Part shown: positions 50,588 through 60,420 of the stretch, one piece after another
How the letters are laid out: every line of letters begins with the position of its first letter
How positions within the stretch are numbered: position 1 is the stretch's first letter
Program-made: the position numbers and the translations under genes
Source of the DNA: an uncultured Ruminococcus sp.
GTDB lineage: Bacteria; Bacillota; Clostridia; Oscillospirales; Acutalibacteraceae
DNA length: 64,000 nt
Direction: 5' to 3'
NCBI GenBank assembly: GCA_900543095.1
Contig: UQQD01000007.1
Coordinates: 1 to 64,000, forward strand
The notes under the pieces: generated by a model
Databases searched by the model: none
The model's input: only the letters and a program-made list of their open reading frames with translations
Told to the model about the DNA's origin: nothing

Positions 50588-52987
50588 ATGCGAAACAAAC
50601 GTGAAACCGACATCAGCAGATACACCGAAAAATCTGTTGATAATAACATTCCCGCAGTAAAAACCGAAAGCCCTGCCAAAGGATTTTTCAAAGGAGTGGG
50701 CAAGGTGCTGCTCACCGCTTTGGCGGTTTGCTTTGTTGCAACGGTAATTGCAGGAATATCCCTCGGTATATACATCTTTTCACTTGCCTCGGAGCCTACG
50801 GGCATCGACCTCAATGCAAAGTCGCTTAACCAGACAAGCTTTATTTATGTTAAGAACAAGGATACCGATGAGTTTGAACAGTATCAGACCCTTTACAGCA
50901 CCGAAAACCGAATCTGGGTTAATAATCAGGATATTCCGCAGGCTATGAAGGACGCTCAGGTTGCTATTGAGGACAAGCGATTTTTTGATCACCACGGTGT
51001 GGACTGGACAAGAACGCTCGGCGCTGTCATTAATCTTGCAAGCGGCAACGATACTTACGGCGGTTCAACCATAACTCAGCAGCTTATCAAGAACATTACC
51101 GATGATAACGAGGTTTCCATTACAAGAAAGCTCAGAGAAATATGCAAAGCTCTGAAGCTTGAAAAGGAATATACAAAGGACCAAATTCTGGAGGCGTACC
51201 TGAATGTTGTAAACTTCGGAAACAACTGTCAGGGCGTTGAATCGGCGGCTCAGCTGTATTTCGGCAAGAGCATAAAGGATTGCTCAATAGCGGAATGTGC
51301 GGCTATTGCCGGCATTACTCAGAACCCGTCGCTTTGGAATCCGCTTATTTATCCCGAAAACAACAAACAACGCCGCGAGCTTGTGCTTGAGGAGATGTAC
51401 GATCAGGATTATATCACCAGGGACGAGTACAATCAGGCTATGCAGGAATCCGCCGATATGCAATTTGTCGGTTTTCAGTCAAAGGATGACGACGATGATG
51501 ACAGCGGATATGTTCAAAACTGGTATATTGATCAGCTTTATTATGATTTAAAGACCGATTTGGCTCAGTATTACAATATCAGCGAGGACGCAGCCTCGGA
51601 TAAGCTTTATACGGAAGGACTTAAAATATACTGTGCAATGGACGAGGATATGCAAAATTACATTGAATCCGCCGCGCAGGAAGTTGACAAAAGTGCAGAT
51701 CCGGAAATTCAGCTCGGCTCGGTTATGATGGATTTTGACGGTCGTGTTATCGCAACCGTCGGAAGCTCAAAAAAGAAAACTCAGGCGCTTGAATGGGACA
51801 GAGCCAGTCATTCCGCTTTACAGCCGGGTTCTTCGATAAAGCCTGTGTTTGTATATCCGATAGCAATAGATAATAAGCAGCTTTATTATTCATCAACTGT
51901 TCTTGATGAACCACTTGACAAATATGAATATGATCCGTCAACAGGTTCATATAAGTCGGGACCTAATAACGCTTATCCCAACTACAAAGGCAATATTTTG
52001 TTGCCTGATGCTATAGAGTGTTCATCAAACGCTACGGCGGTTCGTGTTATGGAACTTATCGGAGGCCCGTCGGTAGCATATGAACAGGCTGTAACTAAAA
52101 TGGGATTTTCTCATCTTAACGAAGAAGATTCACAAATCACCGGTTCGCTTTCCATCGGCGGTATGAACGGCGGTGTTTCTGTTCGTGAAATGGCGGCTGC
52201 ATACACATATATGGGCAACGGAGGTTTGTACTACAAACCTTATACCTATTATTATGTAACCGACTCGGAGGACAATATTATTATAGATAACCGTGACGCT
52301 GTTCCAAAGCAGGCTTATTCGGCAGAAACCGCAACAATTATGAACAGGCTTCTGCATTACAATGTTACAAACAGCGTAAGCACAAGAGCTATGTATGCCC
52401 GTGTTGACGGCTGGGATATTGTCGGAAAAACAGGTACTACAAACGACGATAAGGACTGCTGGTTTTGCGGACTTTCGCCGTATGGCGTTATGGCAACGTG
52501 GACAGGCTTTGATCATCCGACCTCAATCTCGGATACAACACGTTCGGCAAAATTCTTCTCAAAGGTTATGGGCAAGTACCTTGAGGGCAAGGAACAAAAG
52601 GAATACAAGCTGTCACAAAACTGTGTTCAGGCTCAATATAACCCCGCAACGGGTCTGATAGTTTCCACAGATAATCTGACAGGCAAGTATGTGGGTTATT
52701 ACACCGAGGATAATATGCCGTCGTTTGGTTCTGCATATTACGGTGACGGCTCAAACAGCGACTATGCAAGCGGATACGGCAGCTATTACGGAAGCGGAAG
52801 TGAGGGCTACTATCCGTATGACAACAACAGCGGAAGCGGTCAGGGTTCACTTGCTTCCGGCGGCGGAGAAAATCCCGGCGGAGAAGTCCCGGGTGAAGGC
52901 GAGGCCTCGGGCGGAGCTGCTTCCGGCGGAGGAGAAAATCCGGGTGACGCAAGCAATGTTGACAGTTCGCCGCAGCACGCAGAATAA
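50588..52987 (+). CDS. Class A penicillin-binding protein (PBP1A-type)
   Basis: 799 residues from the ATG at 50588 (AAAAGGAG before it). One membrane anchor (about 37-62), GT51 glycosyltransferase domain with the catalytic Glu in VAIEDKRFFDHHG and the GGSTITQQLIKN motif, then a transpeptidase domain with SxxK in QPGSSIKP, SxN in CSSNAT and KTG in GKTGTTNDDKD. It polymerises and cross-links peptidoglycan. The C-terminal ~85 residues are a low-complexity tail of Gly, Ser, Glu and Pro outside the membrane. The tail's repeated GGC/GGA codons are coding, not a CRISPR or tandem-repeat element. Confidence 0.93.
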   Translation: MRNKRETDISRYTEKSVDNNIPAVKTESPAKGFFKGVGKVLLTALAVCFVATVIAGISLGIYIFSLASEPTGIDLNAKSLNQTSFIYVKNKDTDEFEQYQTLYSTENRIWVNNQDIPQAMKDAQVAIEDKRFFDHHGVDWTRTLGAVINLASGNDTYGGSTITQQLIKNITDDNEVSITRKLREICKALKLEKEYTKDQILEAYLNVVNFGNNCQGVESAAQLYFGKSIKDCSIAECAAIAGITQNPSLWNPLIYPENNKQRRELVLEEMYDQDYITRDEYNQAMQESADMQFVGFQSKDDDDDDSGYVQNWYIDQLYYDLKTDLAQYYNISEDAASDKLYTEGLKIYCAMDEDMQNYIESAAQEVDKSADPEIQLGSVMMDFDGRVIATVGSSKKKTQALEWDRASHSALQPGSSIKPVFVYPIAIDNKQLYYSSTVLDEPLDKYEYDPSTGSYKSGPNNAYPNYKGNILLPDAIECSSNATAVRVMELIGGPSVAYEQAVTKMGFSHLNEEDSQITGSLSIGGMNGGVSVREMAAAYTYMGNGGLYYKPYTYYYVTDSEDNIIIDNRDAVPKQAYSAETATIMNRLLHYNVTNSVSTRAMYARVDGWDIVGKTGTTNDDKDCWFCGLSPYGVMATWTGFDHPTSISDTTRSAKFFSKVMGKYLEGKEQKEYKLSQNCVQAQYNPATGLIVSTDNLTGKYVGYYTEDNMPSFGSAYYGDGSNSDYASGYGSYYGSGSEGYYPYDNNSGSGQGSLASGGGENPGGEVPGEGEASGGAASGGGENPGDASNVDSSPQHAE

Positions 52988-53017
52988 GTTAAAAATCCTG
53001 AAAGGTAAGGTAAATAT

Positions 53018-54253
53018 ATGGTATCAGTAGCAATTATGGGACACGGAGTTGTCGGCTCGGGTGTAGCCGAAATACTCCTTACCCACAAACAAAAACTCTT
53101 TGCAAGTCTTGGTGAGGAAATTTACATCAAAAAGGTTCTTGACCTGCGTGAATTCCCGGACAGCCCGATTGCAGACAGATTTACAAAGAATTTTGAGGAC
53201 ATCATAAACGACCTTGAAATCAGAATTGTTGTTGAGGTTATGGGAGGGCTTAACCCGGCATACGATTTTGTAAAAAGATGCCTTAAAGCAGGCAAAAGCG
53301 TTGTGACCTCAAACAAGGAGCTTGTAGCCGCTCACGGAGCAGAGCTGCTGTCTATAGCTAAGGAACAGAACGTAAACTTTCTGTTTGAGGCGTCTGTAGG
53401 CGGCGGTATTCCGATAATCCGACCGATGAGCCAGTGTCTTGTTGCAAACATAGTTTATGAGATTGCAGGAATTTTAAACGGTACAACAAACTTTATTCTG
53501 ACTAAAATGATAGAAGAGGGAATGCAGTTTGAGGACGCTTTAAAGCTTGCTCAGGATTTGGGCTTTGCGGAACGCAATCCTGCCGCCGATATTGAGGGGC
53601 ACGACGCCTGCCGCAAGATCTGTATTCTTGCTTCTCTTGCATACGGCAAGCATGTCTATCCCGATTCGGTACATACCGAAGGTATCACAAAGATAACTCT
53701 TGACGATGTAAAATATGCAGCAGCCTATGACTGCGTTATAAAGCTGATAGGTAAGGTCAAAAAGCTTGACGACGGGAAGATAGATATTATTGTTGCGCCT
53801 ATGTTTGTGCCAAACAAGAGTCAGCTTGCAAACATTGATAACGAATTTAACGGCATTATGGTAAGAGGCGACTGCACGGGTGATGTTGTATTTTACGGCA
53901 AGGGCGCAGGCAAGCTTCCGACTGCAAGCGCTGTCGTAGCAGATATTGTAGATTGCTGCAAGCATCTTAAAACCAGAAAATATCTTTATTGGACAGACGG
54001 CGACGGCAAAAACATCATTGATACAAACGACTCGGTAACTGCAATGTATGTTCGTGCAAACGGAACAGACGCCTTGGCAAAGGCTGAAAATATCTTTGGT
54101 AATGTCAGCACGATAACAAAGAACGACGCACCTGAAAACGAGGTTGCGTTTGTGACCGAAAAAATGCCTTTCGGTGAATTTTCGGAAAAATCGAAGGAGC
54201 TTGAAAATGACGGCGTTAAGATACTTTCTTCAATTCGTATCGGTGATTTATAA
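53018..54253 (+). CDS. hom: Homoserine dehydrogenase
   Basis: 411 residues. NAD(P)-binding GHGVVGSGVAEIL, catalytic domain with NGTTNFILTKM and GFAERNPAADIEGHDACRK, and a C-terminal ACT domain (about 330-411). It reduces aspartate semialdehyde to homoserine for threonine and methionine. Downstream lysC is 21 bases away, so the two form one transcription unit. Confidence 0.95.
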   Translation: MVSVAIMGHGVVGSGVAEILLTHKQKLFASLGEEIYIKKVLDLREFPDSPIADRFTKNFEDIINDLEIRIVVEVMGGLNPAYDFVKRCLKAGKSVVTSNKELVAAHGAELLSIAKEQNVNFLFEASVGGGIPIIRPMSQCLVANIVYEIAGILNGTTNFILTKMIEEGMQFEDALKLAQDLGFAERNPAADIEGHDACRKICILASLAYGKHVYPDSVHTEGITKITLDDVKYAAAYDCVIKLIGKVKKLDDGKIDIIVAPMFVPNKSQLANIDNEFNGIMVRGDCTGDVVFYGKGAGKLPTASAVVADIVDCCKHLKTRKYLYWTDGDGKNIIDTNDSVTAMYVRANGTDALAKAENIFGNVSTITKNDAPENEVAFVTEKMPFGEFSEKSKELENDGVKILSSIRIGDL

Positions 54254-54274
54254 TAATAAAGGGGTACAGAGCAA

Positions 54275-55480
54275 ATGAGTTTGATAGTTCAAAAATTCGG
54301 CGGAAGTTCAGTTGCTAACGCCGAACGTGTTATGAATGTTGCGAACATTGTAACAGAAACATTTAAAAAGGGTAACGATGTTGTCGTGGTTGTATCGGCA
54401 CAGGGCGACACAACTGACGACCTTATCGAAAAGGCAAATGAGATTAACCCAAAGGCTTCCCGCCGTGAAAAGGATATGCTTCTTGCCGCAGGCGAACAAA
54501 TCTCGATTTCTTTGCTTGCCATGGCAATCGAAAAGCTCGGCTATCACGCAGTGTCGCTTCTTGGCTGGCAGGCAGGCTTTGAAACCACCTCGGCACACAC
54601 AAGCGCAAGAATAAAAAGGGTTGACGCTTCAAGAATCCGCCGTGAGCTTGACAAGAAGAATATTGTTATTGTTGCGGGCTTTCAGGGCCTTTCAAAATAC
54701 GGCGATATTACAACGCTCGGACGAGGAGGTTCGGACACGAGCGCAGTTGCCATTGCGGCTTCAATGCACGCAGATCTTTGCCAGATATATACAGATGTTG
54801 AGGGTGTTTATACAGCCGATCCGCGCAAGGTAAAGAACGCAAGAAAGCTTGAGGAGATTTCATACGATGAAATGCTTGAGCTTGCAACTCTCGGCGCGCA
54901 GGTTTTGAACAACCGCTCGGTTGAAATGGCTAAAAAGTATAATATAGAGCTTGAAGTGCTTTCAAGTATGGCTAAGGCTTCGGGTACAATCGTAAAGGAG
55001 AGAACAAAAATGGAAAAAATGTTGATCAGCGGTGTTGCTAAAGATACGGATGTTGCAAGAATTTCGGTTATGGGTATCCCGAATGTTCCGGGGCTTGCGT
55101 TCAAGCTTTTCTCAAAGCTTTCTGCAAAGGACATTAATGTAGATATTATCCTCCAGTCTATCGGACACGACGGAAAAAAGGACATCAGCTTCACTGTTGC
55201 AAAGAGCAGAGGACAGGAGGCTGTTGAGTGCCTGAAGGATTATACAGAAAACATCGGCGCAGGAGAAATACTTTATGACGACAATGTTGCAAAAATTTCC
55301 ATTGTCGGCGCAGGTATGGAGAGCCACGCAGGCGTTGCAACAAAGATGTTTGAGGCACTTTATGACGCTCAGGTAAACATTCAGATGATAAGCACCAGCG
55401 AAATCAAGGTTTCTGTTCTTATTGACGCTGCCGACGCCGATAAGGCTGTAAGCACAATTCACGACAAGTTCTTTGATTAA
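54275..55480 (+). CDS. lysC: Aspartokinase
   Basis: 401 residues. Kinase domain with VQKFGGSSVANAERV, TTLGRGGSDTSAVA and YTADPR, followed by two ACT domains (about 262-330 and 340-401) that give feedback control by lysine and/or threonine. An internal RBS-like AGG before ATG at about 55010 may give the ACT-only beta chain known from Bacillus. It starts the aspartate pathway, in one unit with hom. Confidence 0.95.
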   Translation: MSLIVQKFGGSSVANAERVMNVANIVTETFKKGNDVVVVVSAQGDTTDDLIEKANEINPKASRREKDMLLAAGEQISISLLAMAIEKLGYHAVSLLGWQAGFETTSAHTSARIKRVDASRIRRELDKKNIVIVAGFQGLSKYGDITTLGRGGSDTSAVAIAASMHADLCQIYTDVEGVYTADPRKVKNARKLEEISYDEMLELATLGAQVLNNRSVEMAKKYNIELEVLSSMAKASGTIVKERTKMEKMLISGVAKDTDVARISVMGIPNVPGLAFKLFSKLSAKDINVDIILQSIGHDGKKDISFTVAKSRGQEAVECLKDYTENIGAGEILYDDNVAKISIVGAGMESHAGVATKMFEALYDAQVNIQMISTSEIKVSVLIDAADADKAVSTIHDKFFD

Positions 55481-55502
55481 TAAGTATTTATAATACAAAT
55501 TA

Positions 55503-55528
55503 AGCCGTCACAATTGTGGCGGCTTTTG
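55503..55528 (+). terminator. Terminator of hom-lysC
   Basis: 9-bp stem AGCCGTCAC/GTGGCGGCT (55503-55511 with 55516-55524), AATT loop, then TTTTGTTG. Confidence 0.85.
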
Positions 55529-55612
55529 TTGTGCTGTTAAGTTAATAAGCTCGAAGCTTGTGTTTTGCGCTTTTGCACGGCTGCGGCAAGGTTTATTTGT
55601 TATGCAAAAGCA

Positions 55613-56092
55613 TTATCTCCTGAAGTTCAGTTCAATGGTTTCTCTGTTGGTTTTAAACAGACGAAGCTTTACCCCTGCAGAGGTCAGCATCTTTTTTGAC
55701 GCAATGGTTTCGGCGGAGGAAGCGTATTTGTCGTAAAGATAAACGACTTCAGAAATGCCGGACTGTATGATTGCCTTTGCACATTCGTTGCACGGGAACA
55801 AATCTACATATATCCTTGCGCCGTTTAGATCCTTTCCTCTTGCGTTTAATATTGCGTTTAACTCGGCGTGGACAACGTAGCTGTACTTTGTGTCATTGCC
55901 GTTGCGTTCCCACGGGTAGATGTCATCCGAACAGCCGTACGGGAAGCCGTTGTATCCTGTTGACAAAATGATGTTGTTGCTGTCAACGATGCATGCGCCT
56001 ACCTGGGTGTTTGGATCCTTGCTTCGTTTTGCCGCAAGAAGCGCAACTCCCATAAAGTATTCGTCCCACGAAATGTAGCCATTCCTTTTCAC
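55613..56092 (-). CDS. comEB: dCMP deaminase family protein ComEB
   Basis: 159 residues. Zinc-binding HAELNAI (His and catalytic Glu) and PCNECAK (two Cys) of the cytidine/dCMP deaminase fold. Allosteric dCMP deaminases turn dCMP to dUMP for dTMP synthesis. The name follows the Bacillus late competence gene; no competence genes are near. RBS on the minus strand: AAGGAGAG. Confidence 0.92.
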   Translation of the reverse strand: MKRNGYISWDEYFMGVALLAAKRSKDPNTQVGACIVDSNNIILSTGYNGFPYGCSDDIYPWERNGNDTKYSYVVHAELNAILNARGKDLNGARIYVDLFPCNECAKAIIQSGISEVVYLYDKYASSAETIASKKMLTSAGVKLRLFKTNRETIELNFRR

Positions 56093-56168
56093 TATAGTTC
56101 TCTCCTTAACAGGTTAATATACGGCACTTTTAAGCCGCACAAGGCAAATTAAAGCTGTTTGTAATAAA

Positions 56169-56197
56169 ATTATATATTATACCCGACGAATAAGCAA
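56169..56197 (-). promoter_or_regulatory. Promoter of comEB
   Basis: Minus strand: TTGCTT (complement of 56192-56197), 17-base spacer, TATAAT (56169-56174). Confidence 0.65.
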
Positions 56198-56227
56198 GCC
56201 TATTTAAGCGGTTTTTATTATTTGGTA

Positions 56228-56256
56228 TTGATTTTTATATACTTATGGTGTAATAT
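56228..56256 (+). promoter_or_regulatory. Promoter of trkA-trkH
   Basis: TTGATT (56228-56233), 17-base spacer, TAATAT (56251-56256), 275 bases before trkA. The leader includes an imperfect hairpin GGCAAGATCGCA/TGCGGGATTGCC (56302-56332), a possible attenuator, and the composite repeat. Confidence 0.5.
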
Positions 56257-56340
56257 ATTACTGTTAATTGAGAGAGTTAAAAGCTTTGCTTTTATGTTGA
56301 GGCAAGATCGCAATAATTATGCGGGATTGCCTTGATTTGC

Positions 56341-56520
56341 TTTTAAATCGGAGCAAGGCTTTGCTTTGCTCACAAGAAACAGGGCTTGCTCCGAATTGCA
56401 AACAGTGCAAATGAGTGTTTGCTCCTCAGAGATTCAGTGGGAGATTATAGCTCCCGCTTAAATTTTGAAGCGGAATCCGCCGTCTGAGAGTCGCAGAACA
56501 TTTGCACTTAGATTATGTGA
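56341..56520 (+). repeat. Composite dispersed intergenic repeat (family A copy 4 with a family B-like insert)
   Basis: TTTAAATCGGAGCAAGGCTT, GCTTGCTCCGAATTGCAAAC, AGTGCAAATGAGTGTTTGCT is family A. At 56422 it is interrupted by ~75 bases containing CAGAGATTCAGTGGGAGATT and ATAGCTCCCGCTTAAA, similar to family B, and a CGCCGTCTGAGAGTCGCAG block, and then resumes as AACATTTGCACTTAGATTAT. The total lies just before trkA. Confidence 0.65.
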
Positions 56521-56532
56521 TAAGAGGGATTT

Positions 56533-57885
56533 ATGAAGATTATTATTGTTGGCTGCGGTAAGGTAGGCACAGCCATTGCAAAAGAGCTGAATAACTCCGA
56601 GCACGATGTTGTGTTGGTGGATATTAACGGTACGGCGGTTTCAAGACTTTCCGATTCAATCGACGCTATCGGCGTTGAGGGCAATGGCGCAACATATCAG
56701 ACCTTGATTGAAGCGGGAGCAGAAAGCGCAGACCTGGTAGTTGCGGCGGCGGCAAGAGATGAGGTGAACCTTTACACCTGCCTTATGGCTAAGGCGGCGG
56801 GCGTAAAGCATACCATTGCAAGAGTGCGTAATCCCGAATATACCAGCGACCTGTTCAGGGTGAAAGATCAGCTTGGTTTGTCAATGGCAATAAATCCGGA
56901 GCAGACTGCGGCGATTGAGATAAGTCAGCTTTTCCGTTTTGCGGGAGCGCTTGAAGTAGATACCTTTTCAAGGGGCGCTGTCGAGCTTATCAAGGTGACG
57001 GTTCCCGAAAATTCTGTTATTGCAAACAAACGCATCAGTCAGATTGATATTTTCAGGGGCAAGGTGCGAATATGCTCTGTTGAGCGCGGTTCGGAGGTTT
57101 ACATTCCGAACGGTGATTTTGTTATTGAAAGCGGCGACAAAATTTCGATTGTATCAAAGTCCGAAATAGCCGCAAAGTTTTTCAAAAAAATAAATGTTCT
57201 TATCGGTAAAAACCGTGATGTTATCCTGCTTGGCGGCGGCAAAATATCATTTTATCTTGCACAAAGGCTTATCAAGTCGGGAACAAACGTTAAAATAATT
57301 GAAAAAAATAACGAAAGATGCAACGAGCTTTCGGAGCTGCTGCCCGGGGCTGTTATTATCAACGGCGACTGTATGGATCAGGACCTTTTGCTCAGCGAAG
57401 GCATTGAGCACGTTGACGGTGTGGCGGCTTTGATGGACTTTGATGAGGAAAATATTCTTATTTCACTCTATATCAGGGGAGTTTCAAAGGCAAAGGTCAT
57501 TACAAAGGTAAACAACGAGCCTTTTTATAATATTATTTCAAACCTTAATTTGGATTGTGTTATCAATCCTAAAAATATTTCCGGCGAATATATAGCAAGC
57601 TATATCAGAGCAATGCAGAATTCTCTGGGAAGCAATGTTGAAACGCTTTACCGTCTTAATGAGGACAGGGTTGAGGCGCTTGAATTTAACGCTAAAAGCT
57701 CGTCAAAGATCGTGGGAATTCCGATTTCCGAGCTGAAGCTAAAGGATAATTTGCAGATAATTTGCATAAACCGAAAAGGCAGGGTAATTCTTCCTGTCGG
57801 CAGCGACGCAATTATGACCGACGATCTGGTGGTCGTAATTACAAAGCACAAGGGACTCAGCGACCTTGATGACATTTTGGATTAA
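56533..57885 (+). CDS. trkA: Trk potassium uptake system NAD-binding regulatory protein TrkA
   Basis: 450 residues. Two RCK modules in tandem: Rossmann fold 1 (IIVGCGKVGTAIAKELN), TrkA_C 1 (about 138-218), Rossmann 2 (VILLGGGKISFYLAQRL) and TrkA_C 2 (about 375-450). It gates the TrkH channel according to bound NAD(H) or ATP. In an operon with trkH (18-base gap). Start ATG 56533 follows AAGAGGG. Confidence 0.95.
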   Translation: MKIIIVGCGKVGTAIAKELNNSEHDVVLVDINGTAVSRLSDSIDAIGVEGNGATYQTLIEAGAESADLVVAAAARDEVNLYTCLMAKAAGVKHTIARVRNPEYTSDLFRVKDQLGLSMAINPEQTAAIEISQLFRFAGALEVDTFSRGAVELIKVTVPENSVIANKRISQIDIFRGKVRICSVERGSEVYIPNGDFVIESGDKISIVSKSEIAAKFFKKINVLIGKNRDVILLGGGKISFYLAQRLIKSGTNVKIIEKNNERCNELSELLPGAVIINGDCMDQDLLLSEGIEHVDGVAALMDFDEENILISLYIRGVSKAKVITKVNNEPFYNIISNLNLDCVINPKNISGEYIASYIRAMQNSLGSNVETLYRLNEDRVEALEFNAKSSSKIVGIPISELKLKDNLQIICINRKGRVILPVGSDAIMTDDLVVVITKHKGLSDLDDILD

Positions 57886-57903
57886 CGGAGCTTTTGAGGG
57901 ATT

Positions 57904-59349
57904 ATGAATAAACGTATTATTGTTTATATTCTTGGCTGGGTACTTATTATTGAGGGAATCGCAATGCAAATCGGCACGATTACCTCGCTTATCTACCGTG
58001 AAAACGATTGGTATTATTTTTTGATAATCGGTGCGGCAAGTTCCGCACTCGGCACTCTGCTTGTCAAAACAATGAAGCAGAAAAATATGGTCTTGTATCA
58101 AAAGGCGGGCTTTGCGGCTACGGCGTTAAGCTGGATATTGCTTTCGTTTGTAGGATGCCTGCCGTTTTGGATAAGCGGACAAATTCCGTATTTTATAGAC
58201 GCATTTTTTGAGATAGTTTCGGGCTTTACAACAACAGGCTCCACTATCCTTAACGATGTTGAAGCACTAAGTCACGGTATGCTGATTTGGCGAAGCTTTT
58301 CGGTATGGTTAGGCGGAATGGGCGTTATAGTCTTTTTGCTTGCGCTTATCCCAAAGCTCGGCGGCTCTCAGAGCATTTACCTTATGCGTGCCGAAAGCCC
58401 AGGTCCTATAGTAGGCAAGGCTGTTCCCCGTATGCGTAATTATGCTTCAATGCTGTACGGCATATACCTTGCGCTTACTGTGATTGAAGCGGTTATGCTT
58501 ATGTTTGGCGGAATGGATTTTTTCAATTCGCTGACCACGGCGTTTTCGTCCGCCGGTACGGGCGGATTTGGCGTTCGCAATGCCAATATGGCGGCGTATA
58601 ACGGATATTGCCAGACGGTCATAGCCGTGTTTCTCGTTCTGTTCGGTACGAATTTTTCCGTTTATATTATGCTCCTTGCACGCAAATTCAAGCAGGCATT
58701 CAAAATGGAAGAATTGTGGCTCTATCTTGGAATTATAGCAGTTTCGACCTTGATTATTGCAATAAATATTTTCTCAATTTACCGTGACGCATACGAATCA
58801 TTCCACCAGAGCTTTTTCTATGTTGCTTCAATTATCAGTACCGCAGGCTTTAGCATTGACGATGTAAACAAATGGCCCGAGCTTTCAAAGGCTGTTATTA
58901 TAATAATTACCTTTATCGGAGCAATGGCTGGCAGTACGGGCGGCGGCTTTAAGGTGTCGAGAATACTGATACTCTTTAAGGAGGTCAGAAAAGAATTCGC
59001 TCTGCTTATCCATCCACGCAACGTAAAGACAATAAAAATGGACGGCAAAACGATCGATCACAGCGTAATGCGTAACACATCGGTATTTTTGGTGGTTTAT
59101 TTAGGTATATTTATACTGAGCTTTATTGTAGTTTCTTTTGAGGGAAAAGATGTTTTGACGAATTTTACAGCGGTTGCCGCTAACCTCAACAACACAGGTC
59201 CGGGACTTAACATTGTCGGTCCGACCGGTAACTATTCTTCATTTAACATTCTGTCAAAAGCGGTGATGATATTTGATATGCTTGCAGGTAGACTTGAGCT
59301 GTTCCCGTTGCTGTTGTTGTTCTCGCCGTCCGCTTGGAAAAAGGCATAG
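57904..59349 (+). CDS. trkH: Trk/Ktr potassium uptake membrane protein TrkH
   Basis: 481 residues with about ten membrane segments and four pore loops, each with a Gly in the filter position: GFTTTGSTI, SSAGTGGFGV, STAGFSI and an N-terminal-of-last LNNTGPGLN. It is the potassium-translocating channel subunit, controlled by TrkA. The C-terminal KxWxK end is short. Confidence 0.95.
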   Translation: MNKRIIVYILGWVLIIEGIAMQIGTITSLIYRENDWYYFLIIGAASSALGTLLVKTMKQKNMVLYQKAGFAATALSWILLSFVGCLPFWISGQIPYFIDAFFEIVSGFTTTGSTILNDVEALSHGMLIWRSFSVWLGGMGVIVFLLALIPKLGGSQSIYLMRAESPGPIVGKAVPRMRNYASMLYGIYLALTVIEAVMLMFGGMDFFNSLTTAFSSAGTGGFGVRNANMAAYNGYCQTVIAVFLVLFGTNFSVYIMLLARKFKQAFKMEELWLYLGIIAVSTLIIAINIFSIYRDAYESFHQSFFYVASIISTAGFSIDDVNKWPELSKAVIIIITFIGAMAGSTGGGFKVSRILILFKEVRKEFALLIHPRNVKTIKMDGKTIDHSVMRNTSVFLVVYLGIFILSFIVVSFEGKDVLTNFTAVAANLNNTGPGLNIVGPTGNYSSFNILSKAVMIFDMLAGRLELFPLLLLFSPSAWKKA

Positions 59350-59391
59350 AATTCATGGGCGGAGCTTCCGCCCTTTATTTTTTGGTGATTT

Positions 59392-60420
59392 ATGAAAAAA
59401 TTCTTATGCATAACATTATCTGCTGTTTTGTGCATAACCGCACTTTGTGCGTGTTCGCTTTCAGACAATAAGCCTGCCGAGGTCGGTTTTGAGGCTATGG
59501 ATACGTTTATGAGCCTCAAAATCTACGGACAAAACCGTGACTCGGTCTTAAAAAACGTGCAGGAAAGCATTGCAAGCCTCGACAAGCTTCTGTCAACTAC
59601 GGACAAAAACAGCGACATTTACAAGCTCAATAACGCCGGTGCAGTGCCTGTTGAGGTTGACAAAACAACTGCCTATATAGTGGAAAGGTCGCTTGATTTG
59701 TGCGATGATGTAAGCGGTGCGCTTGATATTACGGTTTATCCCGTTGTGTGCGAATGGGGTTTTATCAATAAGGACTACAAGATTCCAGACCAAAACAGAA
59801 TAGAGCAGCTTTTGCAATTTGTTGATTACAGCGAAGTGAGTGTGTCCGACGGGAAAATATCGCTTTTGACAAATATGCAGATTGATTTGGGCGCAGTTGC
59901 AAAGGGGTATGCCGCCGATAGGGGCATTGAGATATGCAGAAATGAGGATATAACCTCGGCTTTGCTGAACTTGGGCGGCACAGTTGCGGCAATAGGCGCA
60001 AAGCCCGACGGTTCGGATTGGAAAGTCGGTGTTGCCGACCCCGAAAACAGTGCGGATTATTTTGGCTATCTGAGCTGTAAGGATAAAGTTATTGCAACTT
60101 CGGGCGGCTATGAAAGATATTTTATCGGAAGCGACGGCAAGACCTATATTCACATAATCGACCCCAAAACGGGCAGTCCCGTTGACAACAATATTAATTC
60201 TGTGACGATAGTTTCGGAAGTCGGTATCAAAAGCGACGCTCTTTCAACGGCGTTGTTTGTAATGGGCGTTGACGGTGCCGAAAAATATCGGAGAGAAAAC
60301 AGCGGCTTTGATTACGTTATTCTGACGAAAGATAATGAGGTTTATGTTACAAGCGGAATATACGACAGCTTTACGCTTGCGGACAATTTTAAAAATATAA
60401 AAGTAAACATTGTTGATTAA
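59392..60420 (+). CDS. apbE: FAD:protein FMN transferase (ApbE family lipoprotein)
   Basis: 342 residues. Signal peptide with a lipobox LCAC at about residue 20, so likely lipid-anchored. ApbE motifs: MDTFMSLKIYGQ, MQIDLGAVAKGYAAD, LLNLGGTVAAIG and HIIDPKTGSPV. It links FMN to threonine in target proteins such as Rnf/Nqr subunits or extracellular flavoproteins; no such target is encoded in the window. Ends in the terminator at 60420. Confidence 0.93.
   Translation: MKKFLCITLSAVLCITALCACSLSDNKPAEVGFEAMDTFMSLKIYGQNRDSVLKNVQESIASLDKLLSTTDKNSDIYKLNNAGAVPVEVDKTTAYIVERSLDLCDDVSGALDITVYPVVCEWGFINKDYKIPDQNRIEQLLQFVDYSEVSVSDGKISLLTNMQIDLGAVAKGYAADRGIEICRNEDITSALLNLGGTVAAIGAKPDGSDWKVGVADPENSADYFGYLSCKDKVIATSGGYERYFIGSDGKTYIHIIDPKTGSPVDNNINSVTIVSEVGIKSDALSTALFVMGVDGAEKYRRENSGFDYVILTKDNEVYVTSGIYDSFTLADNFKNIKVNIVD

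Noticed and set aside
52740..52980. GGC/GGA-rich repeats resembling a tandem repeat or CRISPR
   Set aside because: They are the in-frame Gly/Ser/Glu/Pro tail of the class A PBP; there are no spacers or palindromic repeats.
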